A DNA stretch of 64,000 bases from Bacillus sp. UNC438CL73TsuS30 (GCF_000482325.1 NZ_KI535297.1:248001-312000), one strand, 5' to 3'. Counted from the first letter of the stretch, positions 31,935-39,467 are shown. Numbers and translations: made by a program. Notes: a model not told the origin generated them from the sequence alone.

Positions 31935-31948
31935 TGAAAACGTTTTCT
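31935..31948. promoter_or_regulatory. cre-like catabolite-response site in the BMC operon leader
   Basis: TGAAAACGTTTTCT matches the cre consensus TGWAANCGNTNWCA at every position but the last, and is highly symmetrical. It sits about 65 bases downstream of the -10, a location where CcpA would act as a roadblock. Catabolite repression of a sugar-phosphate pathway is sensible. Confidence 0.65.
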
Positions 31949-31979
31949 TATCAAAAACATAATCTTAGGAGAATTTACG

Positions 31980-32954
31980 ATGGCGGATGAAAAACTATTG
32001 CGCTTGGTGGAAGCAGCTAAAATGTACTACCAACTAGATTACGGTCAGCAGGAAATTGCAAAGAGACTAGGTATTTCCCGTCCAACCGTATCCAGGCTCC
32101 TTGTCCAGGCAAAACAAGAGGGTATTGTTCAAATTAGAATTTTTAATCCAACCGAAGATGTTGAGCAAATTGCACGGCAAGTGAAGGAAAAGTTTCAGCT
32201 TAAACACTGTGTTGTTACCCCTGTAGCAAGCTTTGAAGATCCACTGATAAAGGAAAAACTGGGTGGGGCGGCGGCCGATTATCTGTATAAGATTGTAGAA
32301 AGCGGCGATACAATCGGGATTACATGGGGAACCACAATATATCAACTCGTGAAAAAAATGCAGCCAAAGAATGTAAAGGACGTTACCATTGTCCAGTTGA
32401 ACGGTGGGGTAAGTTATTCGGAGTCCAACACATATGCAGCAGAGATTGTTAATGGATTGGCAAACGCTTTTAATACAACTCCTCATTTTTTACCAGTACC
32501 AGCTATTGTGGATTCGAATGTTGTCAAAGAGGCGATTGTGGCTGACCGGCATGTGAAAAAAACACTAGAGCTTGGGAAAATAGCCAATATTGCCATTTAT
32601 ACAGTAGGGGAACCGGATGTGCAATCGACTCTGATGCAAGCAGGCTATTTTTTCGATAAGGATATTGAAATTTTAAGGAAAAACAAGACAGTTGGGGATA
32701 TTTGTTCGCGGTTTATAGATCAGGAAGGGCAAATATGCAATGCAACCTTAAATGATCGTACCATTGGTATTCAACTATCAGACTTAGCTGAGAAAGAATA
32801 TGGAATTTTGCTGGCAGGGGGTGCATCTAAAATTGATGGGATATACGGTGCTCTAACGGGCAAGTATGCCAATATCCTTATTACTGATCAGTATACAGCT
32901 AGGGCATTACTCGAAATGGAGAGTGATGATAAGAATGGAAAAGGAGAAAATTAG
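31980..32954 (+). CDS. deoR: SorC/DeoR-type sugar-phosphate-responsive regulator
   Basis: A SorC-family repressor of 324 residues, the same family as B. subtilis DeoR, whose inducer is deoxyribose 5-phosphate. The N-terminal helix-turn-helix is in YYQLDYGQQEIAKRLGISRP and TVSRLLVQAKQEGIV. The sugar-binding domain includes GDTIGITWGTTIYQLVKKM and the C-terminal LLAGGASKIDGIYGALTGKY. DeoC, whose substrate is deoxyribose 5-phosphate, is encoded at the end of the same operon, so this regulator probably senses the substrate of the compartment. The ATG follows TAGGAGAA. Its 3' end overlaps the start of pduL. Confidence 0.88.
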   Translation: MADEKLLRLVEAAKMYYQLDYGQQEIAKRLGISRPTVSRLLVQAKQEGIVQIRIFNPTEDVEQIARQVKEKFQLKHCVVTPVASFEDPLIKEKLGGAAADYLYKIVESGDTIGITWGTTIYQLVKKMQPKNVKDVTIVQLNGGVSYSESNTYAAEIVNGLANAFNTTPHFLPVPAIVDSNVVKEAIVADRHVKKTLELGKIANIAIYTVGEPDVQSTLMQAGYFFDKDIEILRKNKTVGDICSRFIDQEGQICNATLNDRTIGIQLSDLAEKEYGILLAGGASKIDGIYGALTGKYANILITDQYTARALLEMESDDKNGKGEN

Positions 32955-33612
32955 AGCGATTGTTGAGGAAGCGGTAAAAGCATCGCTGATAAAATCAAAA
33001 CAGGTGCCCATTGCCGCTTCTAACCGGCATATTCACCTCTCACCTGAGCATGTGGAAAGATTGTTCGGCAGAGGCATCCAATTAAAAAAACTGAAGGATT
33101 TATCACAGCCGAACCAGTTTGCTGCAAAAGAAACCGTGACACTGATTGGTCCTAAAGGAAAAATCAAAAATGTTCGCGTCCTGGGTCCTTCCAGGGGAAA
33201 GACTCAAGTGGAGATATCCTTATTCGATGGCTATTCACTTGGGGTAAATCCCCCCATCCGTCAATCAGGTGATCTTAAGGGCTCGGAAGGGATTACGATT
33301 CAAGGACCGAGGGGGCAAATCCAGATTCAAGAAGGGCTGATTTGTGCGGCACGACATGTTCATATGCATCCAAGTGATGCTGAAAACTTTGGCGTTTCAG
33401 ATGGCGATTATGTTCATGTGAAAACAATGGGAGAGCGGGGAATTATTTTTTCCAATGTTCTTATTCGAGTTTCTTCCAAGTACAGGCTTGAGATGCACCT
33501 TGATTTAGATGAGGCCAACGCTGCCAACCTTAAAAATGGACAATTGGGAGAAATTGTTTCCATTGAAAGGAAAGGTGGTGGTCAATTAAATGGATTTGAA
33601 CGAAACGGTTAA
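32935..33612 (+). CDS. pduL: PduL-type phosphate acyltransferase with N-terminal encapsulation peptide
   Basis: Makes acetyl phosphate from acetyl-CoA and phosphate inside the compartment. Metal-binding histidines are in SNRHIHLS (H32, H34) and ARHVHMHPS; FAAKETVTLIGPKGK and YSLGVNPPIR are family segments. The first 20 residues, MEKEKIRAIVEEAVKASLIK, form an amphipathic helix of the encapsulation-peptide type, shorter than the N-terminal module of the PduL in the first locus. ATG 32935 is used; ATG 32926 is equally possible because GGAGAG lies nearer to it. The gene begins inside the regulator's last codons, indicating coupled translation. Confidence 0.93.
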   Translation: MEKEKIRAIVEEAVKASLIKSKQVPIAASNRHIHLSPEHVERLFGRGIQLKKLKDLSQPNQFAAKETVTLIGPKGKIKNVRVLGPSRGKTQVEISLFDGYSLGVNPPIRQSGDLKGSEGITIQGPRGQIQIQEGLICAARHVHMHPSDAENFGVSDGDYVHVKTMGERGIIFSNVLIRVSSKYRLEMHLDLDEANAANLKNGQLGEIVSIERKGGGQLNGFERNG

Positions 33613-34303
33613 ACAAATTGTTCAGAAAGTAGTCGAAGATTACGTAAAGCAGCTACCACAACATCAAAGCAGGAAGCCGATTACCATTCTATTAGGTTAT
33701 CAAACTATTAATCAAACAGAAGTTTTGGAAGCGGTTTCTACATTGCGACAGTCCTATGATGTTAAAGTCCTTTTAACAAAGGATTGGGTGCTGTCTGAAC
33801 TGAACGCCACCAAGCACATTCTTATGGAAGATTTAACTCAAGAGGCATTGAGGGAGATCATTAACCAAACATCTATTTTGGTTATTCCGGCTGCGTCCTA
33901 TCAGCTTTTAACAAAGCTTGCATTATCCATTGATGATGAAGCTGCTGTCTGGTTCACGATTCAAACCCAATTGCTTGGAAAGCCGATTGTGATTGCCAGT
34001 GATCAGGTTGAACCCAATGTTTATCAACAAATACTTGCAGCACCATCCGTCCTGCAGCGTTTACAAGGCTATATTCGTCAAATCCAGAGTGATCAAGTGA
34101 AATGGGTGCCATTACGCAAATTAGTCCAGACCGTTGAACAGCAAATGATAGATAACGAGGATAAGCAGCCTCTTATTTTAGGTAAACATATTGAAAAGGC
34201 ATATCAAGAAGGGTTAAAGGAAATTACCACACCTTTTAAAAGTAAGGTAACACCTGTTGCCAAGGACCTCGCAAAAGAATTCAACATTAAAATTAATCCT
34301 TGA
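33590..34303 (+). CDS. BMC-associated flavoprotein-like protein of unknown function
   Basis: This 237-aa protein is the counterpart of 8286-9104 in the first BMC locus. It has an N-terminal amphipathic helix (NETVKQIVQKVVEDYVKQL), a Rossmann-like alternation with VIPAASYQLLTKLALSIDD and LLGKPIVIASDQVEPN reminiscent of HFCD-type flavoproteins, and a C-terminal KVTPVAKDLAKEFNIKIN module similar to one found in PduL and EutQ-like proteins. Function is unknown; a flavin-dependent electron-transfer or accessory role in the lumen is possible. It overlaps the end of pduL by 23 bases, the ATG following AAAGGTGGTGG. Confidence 0.72.
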   Translation: MDLNETVKQIVQKVVEDYVKQLPQHQSRKPITILLGYQTINQTEVLEAVSTLRQSYDVKVLLTKDWVLSELNATKHILMEDLTQEALREIINQTSILVIPAASYQLLTKLALSIDDEAAVWFTIQTQLLGKPIVIASDQVEPNVYQQILAAPSVLQRLQGYIRQIQSDQVKWVPLRKLVQTVEQQMIDNEDKQPLILGKHIEKAYQEGLKEITTPFKSKVTPVAKDLAKEFNIKINP

Positions 34304-34317
34304 GGGGGGTGAAGCTT

Positions 34318-34617
34318 GTGATCATTGGAAAAGTGGTTGGATCGATTGTATCCACCACAAAAGCAGAGAAATTAGTTGGGAAAAAGCTTCTGATTGTTAC
34401 ACCGCTGGTTATGAAAACGATGAAAGAAGACGGTAAACCGCTTGTTGCTATTGATACAGTCGGTTCTGGAGAAGGTGAGGTTGTGTTGGTTGTCAGCGGC
34501 AGCTCCGCCAGGCAGACAGAAATCACCAATGGAGTCCCTGTTGATGCGGCAATTATTGGGATTGTCGATCAAATTGAAATCAAAGGGGCGTTAACTTTCC
34601 TTAAAGGAGGTTCATAG
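34318..34617 (+). CDS. BMC-P vertex protein (EutN/CcmL family), first of three
   Basis: A 99-residue EutN/CcmL protein: IIGKVVGSIVSTTKAEKLVG, KLLIVTPLVM, PLVAIDTVGSGEGEVVLVVSG and the terminal PVDAAIIGIVDQIEI are the family pattern for vertex pentamers. GTG 34318 is chosen because GGGGGGTGA lies 7 bases before it; the upstream TTG would add six residues that overlap this ribosome site. Having three different BMC-P genes in one operon suggests hetero-pentamers or vertices with distinct roles. Confidence 0.92.
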   Translation: MIIGKVVGSIVSTTKAEKLVGKKLLIVTPLVMKTMKEDGKPLVAIDTVGSGEGEVVLVVSGSSARQTEITNGVPVDAAIIGIVDQIEIKGALTFLKGGS

Positions 34618-34619
34618 GT

Positions 34620-36038
34620 TTGCAGATTACAGAATCTGATATAAAAAAAATGGTAGAGCAGGTGCTGCAGCAGTTAGAAACGAAAACGGTTCCACCAGAA
34701 CCCGTAGATGAAGTCAGTCTTGGACATGGTGTGTTCACAACCGTTGATGAAGCGGCAGCTGCTGCCAAAACGGCATGGGAAAAGCTAAGGAAGCTCCCTA
34801 TTGCTACAAGAAGAAGGCTGATTGAAAAAATGCGCGAGGTCAGCCGTGAGCATGCGGAAGACTTAGCAAAACTCGCGGTTGAAGAAACCGGCTTAGGAAG
34901 AGTAGAAGATAAAATTGCTAAAATCCTGCTGGCCACAAATAAAACACCCGGGCTTGAGGATTTAGTCAGTACATCTTTTTCCGGAGATAATGGTCTGACG
35001 GTTGTGGAATATGCACCAATTGGTGTCTTTGGCTCGATTACACCGTCAACCAATCCGGCTGCAACGGTGATCAACAATTCCATTTCGCTCATCGCAGCAG
35101 GTAATACAGTAATCTACAATCCACACCCTAGTGCCAAACGTGTTTCGATTAAAACCTTACAGCTGCTAAATCAGGCGATTGTGGCTGCTGGTGGACCGGA
35201 AAATACCTTGACGTCTGTAGCAAACCCTAATCTTGAAACGTCAGCACAAGTAATGAACCATCCGATTGTGAATGCACTAGTGGTGACAGGCGGCGGTCCT
35301 GTTGTCAAAGCGGCGATGGCCGTCGGGAAAAAAGTCATTGCCGCCGGTCCCGGAAATCCTCCTGTTGTCGTTGATGAAACTGCAGCAATATCAAAGGCTG
35401 CTGCCGACATTGTGAAGGGTGCAAGCTTTGATAACAATATTTTATGTACCGCAGAAAAAGAGGTATTTGTTGTGGATAAGGCCGCCAATACCCTCAAAGC
35501 GGAAATGGTGAAGCATGGTGCAGTTGAAATTAAGGGTTATCAGCTTGAAAAAGTTTTGGAAAAAGTCTTGGTTAAGAAAAATGATAAGTTCTATCCAAAC
35601 AGAGATTATATTGGAAAGGATGCCACTGTCATCTTACAAGCTGCAGGTATCCAAGCAAATCCAAATGTAAGATTAATTATTGCTGAAACCACAAAGGACC
35701 ACCCGCTTGTAATGACTGAGATGCTGATGCCGATTCTGCCGATTGTACGGGTTCCTGATGTTGATCAAGCGATTGAGCTTGCTGTTATAGCGGAAAAGGG
35801 AAATCGCCACACGGCGATTATGCATTCACAAAACATTACAAATCTTACAAAAATGGCTCAGGAAATCCAGGCGACAATTTTCGTGAAAAACGGTCCATCT
35901 GTAGCAGGGTTAGGTTTTGAAAGTGAAGGCTTTACAACCTTAACTATTGCCGGACCAACCGGTGAGGGATTAACCTCTGCTCGAACTTTTACCCGTCAGC
36001 GCCGCTGCGTTTTAGTAGATGGATTAAGAATTATATAA
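34620..36038 (+). CDS. CoA-acylating aldehyde dehydrogenase with N-terminal encapsulation peptide
   Basis: A PduP/EutE-type enzyme of 472 residues that oxidises acetaldehyde, here from DeoC, to acetyl-CoA. The N-terminal ITESDIKKMVEQVLQQLETK is an amphipathic encapsulation helix followed by a proline-rich linker, exactly where PduP carries its signal. The catalytic cysteine is C276 in SFDNNILCTAEKEVFVVD; GSITPSTNPAATVINNSI and AAGPGNPPVVVDE are family motifs. The TTG start follows AAAGGAGG. The homologue in the first locus bears its signal at the opposite end, so the two enzymes should dock differently or in different shells. Confidence 0.94.
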   Translation: MQITESDIKKMVEQVLQQLETKTVPPEPVDEVSLGHGVFTTVDEAAAAAKTAWEKLRKLPIATRRRLIEKMREVSREHAEDLAKLAVEETGLGRVEDKIAKILLATNKTPGLEDLVSTSFSGDNGLTVVEYAPIGVFGSITPSTNPAATVINNSISLIAAGNTVIYNPHPSAKRVSIKTLQLLNQAIVAAGGPENTLTSVANPNLETSAQVMNHPIVNALVVTGGGPVVKAAMAVGKKVIAAGPGNPPVVVDETAAISKAAADIVKGASFDNNILCTAEKEVFVVDKAANTLKAEMVKHGAVEIKGYQLEKVLEKVLVKKNDKFYPNRDYIGKDATVILQAAGIQANPNVRLIIAETTKDHPLVMTEMLMPILPIVRVPDVDQAIELAVIAEKGNRHTAIMHSQNITNLTKMAQEIQATIFVKNGPSVAGLGFESEGFTTLTIAGPTGEGLTSARTFTRQRRCVLVDGLRII

Positions 36039-36136
36039 AGTGGTGAAGTAGATTGCCAGAATTACAAGAAGTAGGTCAGAAGGAAACAAATAAAATGAAA
36101 AATACACTATTAAAGGTCCAAAGAGGAGGAATAAAC

Positions 36137-36415
36137 ATGAGTCAAGAAGCATTGGGAATGATTGAAACAAAAGGATTAATCGGTGCAATTGAAGCAGCAG
36201 ATGCGATGGTGAAGGCCGCAAACGTTACGTTAGTTGGCAGAGAGTTTGTCGGTGCTGGTCTTGTGACGGTTATGGTTCGCGGGGATGTGGGTGCTGTAAA
36301 GGCGGCAACTGAGGCTGGTGCTGAAGCTGCGCAGCGTGTTGGAACACTACTTTCTGTACACGTGATTCCACGTCCAAACAGCGAGGTTGACGGAATTTTA
36401 CCGAAAGCAGAATAA
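36137..36415 (+). CDS. BMC-H shell protein (PduA/CcmK type)
   Basis: A 92-residue canonical BMC domain: EALGMIETKGLIGAIEAADA, GAGLVTVMVRGDVGAVKAAT and SVHVIPRPNSEVDGILPK. The pore-side segment is EFVGAGL, where the other shell proteins in the window have GGGL, a small difference in pore lining. ATG 36137 follows AGAGGAGGA; the open frame extends upstream without a ribosome site, so the longer form is rejected. It lies about 100 bases after the aldehyde dehydrogenase. Confidence 0.95.
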   Translation: MSQEALGMIETKGLIGAIEAADAMVKAANVTLVGREFVGAGLVTVMVRGDVGAVKAATEAGAEAAQRVGTLLSVHVIPRPNSEVDGILPKAE

Positions 36416-36426
36416 GGTGAATTCAA

Positions 36427-37254
36427 ATGGAACCGTCCATTGAAAACTATATTAAAAATCTTGTCAGAGATGCGATTTTACATCTGCAGTTTCGAAACGA
36501 ACGGCAAACCTATGTGGTTGCCAATTGGAAAATGAACAAAACGATCGCAGAAGCAACTGTATTTTTTCAAAAAATGAAAGGCAGGCAGGATGTAAAGATT
36601 GTCGTTTGTCCACCGGCACCGCTGTTATATCCCGTACAGCTAATGATCAAGCAGATTAAGAAGCCGATTGGTTTAGGTGGACAAAATGTCCATTGGGAAG
36701 AAAAAGGTGCTTTTACGGGTGAGATTTCTACAGGAATGTTGAAGGATGTTGGCTGCGAATATGCTATCATCGGTCATTCTGAAAGAAGACAGTACTTTTT
36801 AGAAGATGATGCAGCAATTAACCGCAAAGTGAAAAAAGCCATAAAGACTGGTATCATACCCATTCTTTGTGTGGGTGAAACATTGGAGGAAAAAAATCTC
36901 CTCCAAACGGAACAGGTGTTGTCCAGACAGCTTTTCGGCGCATTAAAGGGTATTGATATGAGTCAGTTAATTATTGCATACGAGCCAGTTTGGGCGATTG
37001 GTACAGGACAATCGGCAACAGCGGACCTGGCTGAGCAAACACACGCCTACATCCGTTCCGTGTTAAAGCAGTTGGTCGGGCATCGTGCCGAAACTATTTC
37101 GATTCTGTATGGAGGGTCTGTAAATGGTGAAAATGCAGCTGACTTCAGGAGCATGCCCAATATTGATGGCGTACTTGTTGGCGGTGCCAGCTTGAATGCA
37201 TCATCTTTTGATGAAATCATTGATGTATTTGCCAAAGGAGAACCTAACAAATGA
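36427..37254 (+). CDS. tpiA: Triosephosphate isomerase with an N-terminal encapsulation-peptide-like extension
   Basis: A complete TPI of 275 residues that interconverts glyceraldehyde 3-phosphate and dihydroxyacetone phosphate. Catalytic residues are K35 in VANWKMNKT, H117 in IIGHSERR and E186 in AYEPVWAIGTG, all intact. The normal enzyme starts near ANWKMN; here about 28 extra residues precede it, including a helix IENYIKNLVRDAILHLQF of encapsulation type. This points to a dedicated luminal enzyme processing the triose product of DeoC. The ATG follows AAGGTGA and lies 11 bases after the shell gene; it overlaps rpiB by 4 bases. Confidence 0.94.
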   Translation: MEPSIENYIKNLVRDAILHLQFRNERQTYVVANWKMNKTIAEATVFFQKMKGRQDVKIVVCPPAPLLYPVQLMIKQIKKPIGLGGQNVHWEEKGAFTGEISTGMLKDVGCEYAIIGHSERRQYFLEDDAAINRKVKKAIKTGIIPILCVGETLEEKNLLQTEQVLSRQLFGALKGIDMSQLIIAYEPVWAIGTGQSATADLAEQTHAYIRSVLKQLVGHRAETISILYGGSVNGENAADFRSMPNIDGVLVGGASLNASSFDEIIDVFAKGEPNK

Positions 37255-37706
37255 AAAAAGTTGCAATTGGCTGTGATCATGGTGGATACGAACTTAAGGA
37301 ATCCTTAAAAAAATATTTAACCGAATTGGGTTATGAATATCTCGATTTTGGCTGCCATGCAAAGGAATCAGTTGATTATCCGGATATTGCCTTTTTAGTC
37401 GGAGAAACCGTTGCCACAAACACTGATTATGTCGGTATCATGATTGATGGTGTCGGGATTGGCAGCGGCATGGTGTTAAACAAAATTCCAGGTATCCGCG
37501 CAGGAGTTTGCTGGGACCTATCCTCTGTGATAAACAGCCGCGAGCATAATAATGCAAATGTCGTTTCCATTGGGGGGCAGTTTATCGGTGAGGGCTTGGC
37601 TAAGCAATTGGTGAAGGCATGGCTGGAAACAGATTTTGCCGGCGGCCGCCACGATCGCCGTGTAACGAAAATTATGGAGATTGAGAGTCGTTTCTTATAT
37701 CGCTAG
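37251..37706 (+). CDS. RpiB/LacAB-family sugar-phosphate isomerase with altered active site
   Basis: A 151-residue RpiB-fold protein. GCDHGGYELK at the N-terminus (C8, D9, H10), VDYPDIAF, and REHNNANV (H99) match ribose 5-phosphate isomerase B. However, position 66, the catalytic cysteine of E. coli RpiB (ILICGTGIG), is aspartate here (IMIDGVGIG). Mycobacterial RpiB also lacks that cysteine but uses a glutamate further along, which is absent here. It may use the aspartate as base, act on another sugar phosphate, or be structural. ATG 37251 overlaps the TPI stop in an ATGA arrangement. Confidence 0.85.
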   Translation: MKKVAIGCDHGGYELKESLKKYLTELGYEYLDFGCHAKESVDYPDIAFLVGETVATNTDYVGIMIDGVGIGSGMVLNKIPGIRAGVCWDLSSVINSREHNNANVVSIGGQFIGEGLAKQLVKAWLETDFAGGRHDRRVTKIMEIESRFLYR

Positions 37707-37721
37707 AAAGCGGGTTTTAAA

Positions 37722-38006
37722 ATGTTTGTAGCCAAAGTGATTGGGAATATGATCTGCACACATAAAAATGATAATTTAAGAGGTTTAAAGCTGATGGTAG
37801 TTCAACCAGTTGACGACCAATTAGAGGAGAAAGGAAAACCACTTGTGGCGATTGATACGATTGGACAGTCCGGTGTCGGGGACCTTGTTTACCTAGCTAA
37901 AAGTAAAGAGTCATCCATTCCGCTTGGCAAAGATTTAGTCCCTTCTGATGCAGGAATTATGGGAATTATTGAGTATTACAATGTGGAAAAGAGAACGGAG
38001 GAATAA
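37722..38006 (+). CDS. BMC-P vertex protein (EutN/CcmL family), second of three
   Basis: A 94-residue EutN/CcmL protein with VAKVIGNMICTHKNDNLRG, KLMVVQPVDDQ, PLVAIDTIGQSGVGDLVYLA and SDAGIMGIIEYYNVE. It lies between the RpiB-like gene and the second BMC-H. The start ATG is preceded by AAAGCGGG, a weak ribosome site, so it may depend on coupling with the gene 16 bases upstream. Confidence 0.91.
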   Translation: MFVAKVIGNMICTHKNDNLRGLKLMVVQPVDDQLEEKGKPLVAIDTIGQSGVGDLVYLAKSKESSIPLGKDLVPSDAGIMGIIEYYNVEKRTEE

Positions 38007-38009
38007 TAG

Positions 38010-38285
38010 ATGAGCAATGCTTTAGGAATGATTGAAACAAAAGGTTTAGTAGGTGCAATTGAAGCTGCAGACGCGATGATGAAAGCGGCAAACGTTTCTT
38101 TATTAGGAAAAGTGCAAGTTGGCGGCGGTTTGGTAACGGTTATGGTCCGCGGCGATGTTGGTGCGGTTAAAGCAGCAACCGAAGCGGGTGCAGAAGCAGC
38201 ACAGCGCGTAGGCGAGTTTTTATCCGTGCACGTGATCCCACGACCACATTCTGATATTGAAAAAATCCTTCCAGCAGCGAAATAA
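38010..38285 (+). CDS. BMC-H shell protein (PduA/CcmK type)
   Basis: A 91-residue canonical BMC domain: NALGMIETKGLVGAIEAADA, GGGLVTVMVRGDVGAVKAAT, SVHVIPRPHSDIEKILPA. It is the closest relative, by eye, of the BMC-H at 7213-7494 in the phosphonate locus, sharing the same pore segment. The ATG follows CGGAGGAA and starts 4 bases after the BMC-P gene; its stop overlaps the next BMC-P gene start. Confidence 0.97.
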   Translation: MSNALGMIETKGLVGAIEAADAMMKAANVSLLGKVQVGGGLVTVMVRGDVGAVKAATEAGAEAAQRVGEFLSVHVIPRPHSDIEKILPAAK

Positions 38286-38548
38286 TGAAGCTGGCCAAAG
38301 TCGTTGGAAATGTCGTATCAACGGTTAAAACGCCTAGTCATCAAAACAAGAAGCTCATGGTTGTCATTCCTGTGGATGCAACTGGAAAAGAGTGCGGTGA
38401 TGCAATGATTGCCATAGATCATTTTCATGCCGGGGTTGGCGATTATGTTCTTGTTATTGAAGAAGGCGGTTCGGCACGGGAGATTTTAGGTGACCCAAAG
38501 GGGGCATTTGATGCCGTGATTGCCGGAATCGTTGATCGATTACATTAA
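38285..38548 (+). CDS. BMC-P vertex protein (EutN/CcmL family), third of three
   Basis: An 87-residue EutN/CcmL protein: KLAKVVGNVVSTVKTPSHQ, KLMVVIPVDATGK, AMIAIDHFHAGVGDYVLVIE and FDAVIAGIVDRLH. Its ATG overlaps the stop of the BMC-H gene by one base (TAATG), a sign of tight translational coupling in the shell-gene block. Confidence 0.93.
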   Translation: MKLAKVVGNVVSTVKTPSHQNKKLMVVIPVDATGKECGDAMIAIDHFHAGVGDYVLVIEEGGSAREILGDPKGAFDAVIAGIVDRLH

Positions 38549-38563
38549 TGTGGGGTGAACACG

Positions 38564-39370
38564 ATGCAAATTGAAGCATTAGTTGAACAAATTACCAATC
38601 AAATTTTACAACAATTAACCAATAAACAAGAATTAAATGAGGCGAAGCCGACTCTTTCTGGAAATGTAAGTTATAAGGAAGGCCCTTCTTCAAATATTAT
38701 CACAGGTCCAGCTGTTGCCCGTATGATCGACCATACTTTATTAAAGCCTGAAAGCACAAAGGAGCAGATTATTAAGCTCTGTGAAGAAGCAAAAGAGCAT
38801 CATTTTGCAACGGTATGTGTCAATCCCTATTGGGTTTCAACTGCTGCCAATGAATTGAATGGATCTGGAGTGGGAGTCACAACGGTTGTCGGTTTCCCAC
38901 TCGGCGCGACAAGTACATTTGTAAAAATTGCCGAAACCCGCGATGCAATAGCAAATGGGGCAACGGAAATTGACATGGTCATCAATATTGGCGCACTTAA
39001 ATCAGGAGATTTTGATGCGGTGAAAAAGGATATTGAGGGCGTTGTTCAAGCTGTGAGAGGCCATGTTCCTGTAAAAGTAATTATTGAAACTGGCCTTCTT
39101 GAGACAGAAGAGAAGAAAAAAGCTTGTCTTCTTGCAAAAATGGCGGGGGCAGACTTTGTTAAAACTTCCACAGGCTTCGGGCCTGGTTGTGCAACAGCTG
39201 AAGATATTAAGCTGATGCGCGAAACAGTGGGCCCTGAAATGGGTGTGAAGGCTTCCGCATGTGTAAGGGATTTAGATACGGCGAGAAAGCTGATCCAGGC
39301 TGGCGCAACGAGAATTGGTGCTAGCTCGAGTATTGCAATTATTACGGGTGGTAAAGGTACTGGGTATTAA
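38564..39370 (+). CDS. deoC: Deoxyribose-phosphate aldolase with N-terminal encapsulation peptide
   Basis: Cleaves 2-deoxyribose 5-phosphate to glyceraldehyde 3-phosphate and acetaldehyde, probably the entry reaction of this compartment. The Schiff-base lysine is K200 in FVKTSTGFGPG; D138 in EIDMVINIG, K171 in VPVKVIIETG and K229 in GVKASACVRD complete the active site, although the last segment usually reads VKASGG. About 50 residues precede the normal start near ARMIDHTLLKPE; their helix MQIEALVEQITNQILQQL is encapsulation-peptide-like, followed by a linker. ATG 38564 is preferred to GTG 38555 because GGGGTG precedes it. Confidence 0.95.
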   Translation: MQIEALVEQITNQILQQLTNKQELNEAKPTLSGNVSYKEGPSSNIITGPAVARMIDHTLLKPESTKEQIIKLCEEAKEHHFATVCVNPYWVSTAANELNGSGVGVTTVVGFPLGATSTFVKIAETRDAIANGATEIDMVINIGALKSGDFDAVKKDIEGVVQAVRGHVPVKVIIETGLLETEEKKKACLLAKMAGADFVKTSTGFGPGCATAEDIKLMRETVGPEMGVKASACVRDLDTARKLIQAGATRIGASSSIAIITGGKGTGY

Positions 39371-39380
39371 TTTTGAATGG

Positions 39381-39415
39381 GTTTCTCCTAAACTGGGTTT
39401 TAGGAGGAACTTTAA
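39381..39415 (+). terminator. Probable terminator of the sugar-phosphate BMC operon
   Basis: TCTCCTAAA and TTTAGGAGG-type arms form a stem 10 bases after deoC, with a T-containing tail. It is of moderate strength. Confidence 0.6.
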
Positions 39416-39432
39416 TCCTATTTTTGTAGAAT

Positions 39433-39446
39433 TGTAATCGCTTACA
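39433..39446 (+). promoter_or_regulatory. Exact cre-consensus match before the small XRE gene
   Basis: TGTAATCGCTTACA fits the CcpA consensus TGWAANCGNTNWCA at every position. It lies 22 bases before the start codon of the XRE gene, suggesting direct catabolite control of that gene. Confidence 0.65.
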
Positions 39447-39467
39447 TATCTTAAGGAGCTGAAGTGA

